Source of the DNA: Siphlonurus alternatus
Lineage: Eukaryota; Arthropoda; Insecta; Ephemeroptera; Siphlonuridae
Direction: 5' to 3'
Assembly (NCBI GenBank): GCA_949825025.1
Contig: OX463782.1
Coordinates: 29,056,759-29,120,758 of the forward strand
DNA: 64,000 nt
The translations under genes and the position numbers were made by a program. Under the pieces are notes generated by a model. That model saw nothing but the letters and a program-made list of their open reading frames with translations. It ran no database searches and was not told where the DNA came from. Every line of letters begins with the position of its first letter. Position 1 is the stretch's first letter. This document shows, piece by piece, positions 22,001-31,000 of the stretch.

Positions 22001-25000
22001 ACCGAGCCCTTTCTTCGAAGCATCAGTGTGGATGGTGAATTCTTTGTCTAGGTCCGGTAATGCTAAGCATGTCTCAGACGTTAGAGCACTTCTCAGTGAA
22101 TCGAATGAAAGCTGTTCTTTACTTCCCCACTTCCATACTGCCTTTTTACGGAGCAAGGACGTAAGTGGAGCTGCTAACTGCTGGAAGTTTTTAATGTAGT
22201 TCCTGAAGAATCCACACAAGCCTAAGAAGCGCTGAATGTGCTTCTTGTTTCGTAAGACCGGGTAGTCGTTGATGGCCTTGACCTTGTCAGGGTCAGGCTG
22301 AGTTTTTCCGGGAGAAACCACATGACCGAGTAGCTTGATCTTGGAACATCCAATTTTGACCTTGGAAGGGTTGATGGTAAACCCAGCATTACTCAGCCTG
22401 TTGAACACGTCATCAAGATGGCGGATGTGAAGACTCCAATTTTCAGAAAATGTACAGACATCATCCAAAAATGCAGCGCAGTGACGATAAGCTGCTCCCT
22501 GTAGTACTTTATCCATGACGCGCTGAAAGGTGAAAGAAGAGCCAGACAAGCCAAATGGCATGCGGCGGAAACGGAATGATCCTCTGTGAGGGGTCAGGAA
22601 AGCCGTCTTGTTCATGTCAGAGTCCTTCATCTTGATTTGCAGGTACCCACTCGACAGGTCGACAGTCGAGAACACGTTAGCTTTGCCAAGCTGCGCCAAA
22701 ATGTAGTCGATGCGTGGCATTTTGTACGGTACAACACGGCTGCGGGCATTTACACCTCTGTAGTCTATGCAAAGCCTCCAGTTAGGTGGCAGCCCTGGCG
22801 CAGTCTTCTTCCTCACAAGCACTGGGCAGCATGCATACTCTGACTCTCCGTCACACGATTCAAGGCATTCCATCTCTAGGTACTCATCTATGATGGCATC
22901 CATGATGTTTCTCCTTTCTTCTGTCATCGGCCTCGAACGGCAGCGGTACGGCTCATGCCCTGTTGTATCAATGCTGTGTTCGACGCCTGTTACTAGGCCT
23001 GGCCTCTTTGAGAACAGTCCTTTCTTGTGGTACTTTTTTATCAAAGCCGTTAATTTTCTTTTGATATCCTCCGGACCCTCGAAATCTGCTAAAATCTGCT
23101 GTGCATAGTCAGTAGATTCCGCTAGGAAGCATGTAATTTCTTCCGTGTCAAAAGAAAATATTCCACTCGGATTTTCCAGTCGGTACCAGCCTCCTCTTGC
23201 TACTGAGATTTCAATTTGCTGCTCCGCCATGAAATCAAGACCTAATATTATCGGTACGCTTAACTTAGGGATACAATACAGCTGGTGTCTGGTTTTCCCT
23301 CCTCGGTAGACAATTTCAGCGTATGTACCACTAGTTATGCTGGTCTGACCTTGAGCAGTAATCACCGTAGTCTCTACTGGTTTGAATTTGTAACCAATCT
23401 CTTTGAGATAATTGGCTACATCTCCATCAATCAGACTGTTTGAGGCTCCAGTGTCCAGGTTGGCTAAGAGTTGTCGGCCGCCAATTGTGACCCTCATCCT
23501 GGCTTTGATTAATTTTATTGTGCTTGGATCTGGTGGTAACAACTCTGCGTCTGATTTCGAGAGTAAGCAATCCATGTTTGCTTCCATTTTTTTCCTAAAT
23601 CTTTTGTCTGCTCTACCCGTTTTTGTTCTAGGAGACTCTGGTGAAGCCTTAACGTCTCCTTTCCCCCCCGCCTCCTCTTCCGCTAAGTTGATTTGCGGAG
23701 AGGCGACGTTGACGTGTTTTTTGGACTCTTGGACCGCGCCCGCTCGGTGGGTGTTGCGGCCTTGGTCACCTTCTTGGCAGACGTCTGGTTGGTGCATTCA
23801 TTCGCGTAATGCCCGTACTCAGAGCACCTATGACACTGCACCTTGGATTTGTCCCTGGAGGTTGACCTCTGAGACTCCCTTGAGCTTGAGCGTGCTCGGT
23901 CGCTGTCACGCAGTTTGTCTCGGCTGTCGCTTCTCAGTTTGGAGAACGAGACATTCTTCGTCACCTTCCTTTCACGGTCAGCAGGCTTGTGACCTTGCAC
24001 TCCCACCTCAGACTGCCTCTGCTTGTTCCTGCCCTCCTCGGCTGTGGTGGATCGGCTCCTCGACCTAGACCTCCTGTGGAAAGCGAGAGATGGCTCGATG
24101 CACTCCGATGGATCGGGGGGAGGTTTGTAATTTCTTGTGGACATCACGATCTTCTGTACTTTGTAAGCTTCGTTCTGTAAGTCACTCAACGTCTCGAACG
24201 TTTTGCCATAAAGAATCTTTTTGTAATCCTCGTACATGTCTTGCATCACTTTGTCCACTCGCTCTTTCTGCGACGCTTTATTTCCCAGCAACCTGTAGAA
24301 TTCGCTTATGACCTCGATATAGTCTGGCAAGCTTTCTTCCGCATCTTGTGTCCTCAGCATAAGTTCCTTCTTTAACTGGTATTCATCATGTTCAGGTGCA
24401 TACCGTTCCAAGAAAGCCTTTCTGAACTCTTCCCATGTCTCGTAGCCATCACGCATGGTCCACCATCTGGCAGTCTTACCTTTGAGAGCAATCGGCATTC
24501 TGTCTTTCATAAGCCTATCTAACGAGCATCGGGGTCGCGCTCGGGCATAAGCCAGAAAATCTTCAATGAATTTAATTGCATTCATTTCTCCCTTAGGACC
24601 TGGGAACGTGGGCAACTTCACGTCCTTCGCAGCAAGTACTTCATACTGGTCTTCCAGTCTACGTGCGTTTGCCCTCTCCCTTTCTTCTTCTGCCCTCTCT
24701 CTGCGGATCTCTGCCTCATACTCCACCTGTCGAGCTCGACGCCTCTCTTCTAGACTTACTCGTCTTTGCTCCATGGTGTCCCACAATTCAAGGAATCGTT
24801 CCTCAGTCATGGACTCTCCTGCTCGTTGACTGTGAGGTGCGGAGCGGTTTGCCCTAAACAACAGTGATTCATAACCACGTCCAGCTCTAGATCCCTGGTG
24901 AACTCCTTCACGCGGTCTGGAATTTCTCCTCAGTTGCTGACCTTGCAGTTCCTCAGAGTCGGACTCTTCACTAAGATATGCAGTCGCTGATCTCCATTTT

Positions 25001-28000
25001 TCATTCCTCAGTACTGTGTTCTCGGTATAAGCACCTCGACTCGTCTCCTGCCTGAGGTTTTCTTCTGTTTTCTCACCAATCTCAGGTGCCCAGCGAGTAC
25101 CAGGGCGAGTCCACTGAGGTGGACGGGCCCTGACCCTAGGGGGGCTGCCTTCGCGGCGAGTTGAGGTTTCCGGGGCCCCTTGCCTGTCGGAGGGCGACCA
25201 CTTGGGTGGAGGCCCTTCTCCAGACTCGCGGCTGCCTTCACCTCTTGCTGTAGTTAGGAGTGGGGGAGTGCTACGAGTTGCTTTGCGCTCGCCCATTACC
25301 TCATTGGTCTGTTGTCTCAAGTTCATGTTTGGTCCTGACTGAGCCTGACGAACTTCTATCGCTTCTAAGATACTCTTGAAAGGTTTTTCTTCAGCTTGGT
25401 AACCAAGGCTTTCGCCCTCGTTCACTGTCTCAGATCCCGAAGACGATGATTGGGCGAGAGAGCGAGCCGTGTCTTGGCGCATAGACTCCCTCTTGATCTC
25501 CTCAGCTTGTACTTGCAACTTCATGTCTTCCAAACTTTTTTGTTCTCTCTTGCGCCTATCCACCTCTGCATCTTTCAGTGTATCTATGTCACTCTCACTC
25601 AGATATTTCACGCTATCCAGAATGAAAAGATGTTCACGTCTCATTCTCTGTTCTTCTTCCTTGGTAAGTCTTTTCAAATTTTCGCGCCAAAACTCAAGAA
25701 GGTCTGGCTTCATGTCTTCTTTAGACCTTGGCACTACAACTTGATCAGTAGTTGGTTGTGGTGACGTCATAATCTGCTGAGCTCTTGGGTTGGCTGACAC
25801 CTTTGCTAAGGTTGCTGCTGCCGCCATTTTGTCAGCCACCATCTTCTGGTGTTGAAGCTCTTCAGCAGCCAACTTCTGACGTTGCAGGTCCTCGGCAGCC
25901 GTCCGTTGTCTTTGGACCTGCTCAGCTGCCTTGGTCTTCCATTCTGCTGCGTTTCTTTCTCTTTCCATTTCTGAAGCTTTGCTCTCAATTATCGTCCTCT
26001 GCCGTGCCAAATCTTCAGATAAGGAGTTGAGATGGTCTAGCTGCTGCCTTATCTCTTCGAACTTCCTTTCAGTTTGCTCAGCGAGAAGCCTTTCTTCTCT
26101 TGCTCGGTCATCCCTTTCTTTCTGCATCCTGTCAGCCTCCCACTCTCGTGCAAGGCGTGCTTCTTCCCTCGCTTTCTGTGCACTTCTTTCTTCTTCTTCA
26201 AGCAGCTGGTCCGTACGTCCATCTTGTGGGTCGTGGGATCTGCTACGAAGATTGTACATGTGTGTGCTTGGTTGCACCTTCGTGATGTGACGACGTGGCA
26301 CGGCCCCCGTGCTGGCGGCGGGTACGTGCGTAGTTGTCGGGGTTGCCCCATACGGGGCGACTGGTTGCCTAGCGTGGCGTCCTTCCATTTGTCCGGGAGT
26401 AACTACCGGTATTGTGGTGTAGTCCGGTCTGAAACTCGCTAGATTGCCACTTGTCTGCATAGGAGTTGAACTAACAGGGACGTTACGGGTGCCGCCGCTT
26501 GCGACTGTGACGTCATGGCTACTGCTGGAGCCTTGGTCCCGTTGTGGACTGTTCTCCGGTTTGTGCTCCATCTCAAAATACTTGTGGAGTGCCTGTAACC
26601 CTGTACACTTCACGTTATACTTAAATAAATCGGTAAAGCTTGGAGGTTACTAACCAACGATGAACTCTCAAACGCCTGTGATATCGTACTATAATGTTAT
26701 ATACCTAACGTAGTACTAGACCGGCACAGGCCCCCATATACTGTAAGGTGCTCCGTCCGCTTCTCCCTCTTTTTCGCTGCTAATGGCCTGTAATGGTGCA
26801 GCTGGGCTGACGTCACACTATACTAGTACTTATCTTGGCTATAACTGCCTAATACCGTAGGCTAAAATAATTATAATCAAGATGAACTCCAGGTCCTAAT
26901 GTAAAGAAATGAAAATCAGATGTCTAGGGGTATTTACTTTTAATGTACTAGATGATACAGTACACGATGTAGCTCACAGTAAACCTTTACATTAAACTTC
27001 AGTACTAAAAATATGCGTATAGGTAATAAAATAATAATAAAATAATATGCTAATGCGGATGAGAGTTCGTTTAATTAATTAGGATAGGTCTATTATTGTT
27101 CAAAACTCGTCGTGGAATAATCGTCTCCAAATTTACCAGTAATAATCCCAAACCTCACTAATGGTAGGCCAGAGATGTCAGTGGTTGCCACAAGCCTTCT
27201 ACGGTAGCGATGCTACGGCAACGAATATGCCGAAGTGCTCCCGACAATGCAAGTCACAATCCCGACAAAACCTTTACAATTGCTTAATAGATGGTAAGCC
27301 AGCAGATGGTAGTGACCAGCGGCCATCAAAGATGTCCGATGGGCTCCCAACTGAAGCAGGCCAAAAACCAAGCAAGTGCCTCCCAATAGCTTAACCGTAG
27401 AAACATTTAATTAAAAATTATTTGTTTTAATTTGTATAATTGATAACGAGTATGAATTTGGAATTCAACAATGTAAGCAGAAATTAATAATATTGGTTAC
27501 CAAATATTATTTAAGTTGAATAAAATGAGATGGTATCGCTTATGAATAATTAGCGTTGGTTACCTTGATGAACGCACAATTTTACATCAAGGGACTATGC
27601 AATCAAAACTCTGTCACTTCTTACAGTAAGAAAAGTGATACAGAATGGCTTTAACTTTAAGTTAAATATACTTGGTAAACCATTAATACTTGCTTGAAAT
27701 CTGAAGTCGATCAGCTTTTCATAACGCAGTAACAGTATTCACTTAAAGTTTACAATATTCAGTTAGTGGAGTCTTGCAGGCTAGGCTGGGACACGAGCAC
27801 CTCACTGAAGCAGCACTGATTAACAAGTCACGAGGCACCCGCTCGCAGCAGCCTAGCTAGCTTGGGATCGCAGGCGGCAGCGCGCGTGACGCACGCGCAC
27901 CCCGCATGGCAACAGAAAAACACAAACTATTGCAACACCCATGATAACATGCCTGAGAAAATTAAGGGTCAATATCGTATGCTTCCACGATACAATATAG

Positions 28001-31000
28001 ACCTTAATTTTCCACTACAAAAAACTACGAAAATAATTTAAATACTCTCATCCACTTACCTTATAATTATTGGCACACAAAACTTGTACAAAATTATTTT
28101 AATTTTGCCTAATTTTATTAATCTTGCAATTTAATAATTAATCTCGGGCATTAAAAATTATTATTATTTAATTATTTGTATATTATAAATTTGCATGTTT
28201 TTCACATCACAAAAATATAACATAATTTTTTGCCGGGTAATAATTTTGTAACATTTTAATTTACTTGAAAAATTAATAAAAACATTACCTTATTTTGAAC
28301 AGCCATGTCCAATTTTAAAATCTCTCAAAATGGCCTCCCGCGTTGCCATAGCACTATTCCCCCTATGCTGGCCTACCCCAATATTGACAACACAATATTT
28401 AACATTTTGGTCACAGAACATCTCGTAATTTTTGGCCAGTATTGTACCGGCTACAGTTTACTATTAAATCAGTACAGTACTGAACCGTTTTGCATAATAT
28501 TCGTGGCCAGAAACTTGTAAAACATTATTGATTTTGAAGCTCGTATGAATAACCTAGGTCAGGGTTTGTATACATACCAATATTTAGATAACAACAAATG
28601 CCCGAACAAAACTATCAATTACAGATTTGACAAACACAAAAACAAAAACAATAAACACAAAAAGACTTACCTGGATGCAATTATTCAGCAAAAATCACAA
28701 AATCACCAAAATTCCCAAAATGTAAACAACAACAGCTGGGACTTTCACTTCTTTTAATTTCGCTTCTTGGACTTAACTTTTTGAACTTCCGCTGCTTCCG
28801 CTGCGGTAAATTTTGAACACGGGGGCGTGGGCGTTGGTAAGTACAGTAAGATGGTGACGCCATTCTTACAAATATTGTATATGTACTTTTTTATATATAC
28901 TATAAAAACCTCTTAGGTACAGTTCTTATCATATTGTTTCAAAATTTTAGGGTAAAGATGATACTACATTAACTTTCGTTGATTCTCATTCCCTTTTGTT
29001 CCAGGCTTGGATCTGCAAGTTTGAGAAGCCCCAGACATCTCCCAACAGCCTGGAGCCAAGCACGACAGTCCTCAGCCCTTACCTGAAGTTTGGCTGCCTC
29101 TCTCCTCGCCTATTTTACCACCGCCTCTGCCAGGTAACCTCCCTGGCAACCTAAAACTAGGAGTGGTGTGTAGCTTTACTGTCCAACCCTAATGCCAGCA
29201 GCAAATAAATTGACTACCGTACCTTCATATTTTATTTTAAATCCTAAAACATGGTTTTCACTTTTTGTTGATTTTTCTGACCGTGAGTATGGGAATACAC
29301 TACTTTATACTTAGTGAAAAAATTTGTAAGCAGAGGTTCAGACATACCTTACTTGTTTCGTTGAACTTTTTCCTCCACTCTATATTGAAATAATTTTGAA
29401 ATTCTTGAACATAAAGAGATAGAATTCCTTCAGAAAAAGCTTGCTGTGTAGACTAAAAGATTTTCAATAATATTACGGAATTTTAATGTATTTTTATTTT
29501 TTATTTATTTTTTTTAAATGTGTTTATTCCAAAAAAAACATATTAATGACACTTTACATAGATTATTACAGTAATTAAACCCCAAGAGTTTGGAAAACTC
29601 ATAAACGGGGAACGTCAGTTTTTAAATAATTCAAGGCAAGATAGCAAAGATATGACAAAAAAATTTACTGTACAGAAGAATAGTTTTTTGAATATTAGCA
29701 ACTTGTGACAATTAATTCTGGTTTTCACACAATAGACATATAGAATTCAGGTTTTCACACACATATATATATATTATATTATAAATATTTATAAAAAATG
29801 AAATCAACAATTTGTTTGCTTAGTATTAAATATACAATAGTAATTAGATGCAGGTTATAAAATTACAATAGTACACATTTAACATTTAGTAACATTTATG
29901 CATGGAGATTATTAATCAATAAAATATCTGGGAAAATCTAAAAAATTAATAATAAATATCATGCTGTAGCATTTAAAATCTTTTTCATATCGACATGGTT
30001 GCGGAAAAATATCCAAACTCTTTTGGTAAGCTGAAAAAAAAAAAAAAAAAAAAATACATCCTAACTCCATTGGTAAGCTGAAAAAAATGTCTTAACTCCA
30101 TTGGTAAGCAAAATGGAGTTAGATTATTTTTTTTCTGCTTACCTATGGAGTTAGGATATTTTTTCGCTACCACATTGATACATGCAGTACGTATATAAAT
30201 TGTACAGTAAAAATATGTTACAGGAAAATGCTACCCATACTTTTTGTTACCAGTAGAAAACACTCGCAGTTGTTGCTTTAGTATCTTTACCCATTTCTAC
30301 TGTACATGCCTGACTTCATATTCCTTGCAGGTTCTCAAAGGCTCCACTCACTCCAAACCGCCCGTGTCTCTGCTGGGACAGTTACTGTGGCGAGAGTTCT
30401 TCTACACTGTGAGCTCTGTCACACCAAACTTCGATCGCATGGTTGGCAACCCAATCTGCTGCCAAATACCTTGGAGCTCCAACATTGAGCACCTGCAAGC
30501 GTGGACAGAGGTAAGTGAGGTAAACAAATTGCTTACTACAGTTTTTGCTATAAGAACTTTCTATTTTAACAGGGTCGTACGGGCTACCCATTCATAGATG
30601 CCATCATGAGGCAACTCCGTCAGGAAGGCTGGATTCACCATCTAGCTCGTCATGCTGTGGCTTGCTTCCTGACCAGAGGCGATCTCTGGATATCCTGGGA
30701 GGAGGGTATGAAGGTGACAGTCTGACATCCACCCTTTAAAATATATTTTTCTGGTATCTAATGTTCATTGTTATTATGCTGCAAGTAAGTACCACACTGA
30801 ACGTGTTTATTGTATTTATTCAATGCTTATTAATATATAGCTAGGTTAACTTAAAAAATAATAATATTGTAATTTGATTGATTGATTGGTTGATATTTTG
30901 GGGCAATTGACACATTTTGGTCATATATACCCCCATATATTTTAATTTAAAAACTAATTGAATGTATTGTACTGTACTCCTAGTCAAGGGTATAAAATAT

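Larger units (their letters stand above)
15386..28870 (-). mobile_element. Complete Gypsy-type LTR retrotransposon in photolyase intron 4
   Basis: Two 2129-bp direct repeats bound the element (15386-17514 and 26742-28870). Each starts TGTAAGG and ends TTACA, and a 4-bp AATA duplication flanks it (15382-15385 and 28871-28874). The repeats look identical wherever compared, which points to very recent insertion. Read on the minus strand, the order is LTR, putative primer binding site, gag, -1 frameshift, pol (protease, RT, RNase H, integrase), a third open region, a polypurine tract and LTR. Integrase lies after RNase H, which places it in the Gypsy (Metaviridae) order rather than Copia. Total length is 13485 bp, long for the family because of the LTRs, the large gag and the extra ORF. 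It is antisense to the host gene. Confidence 0.97.

Noticed and set aside
18365..26653. Many plus-strand ORFs opposite gag, pol and ORF3 (up to 218 codons)
   Set aside because: They are antisense shadows of the strongly biased retroelement genes and show no motifs.
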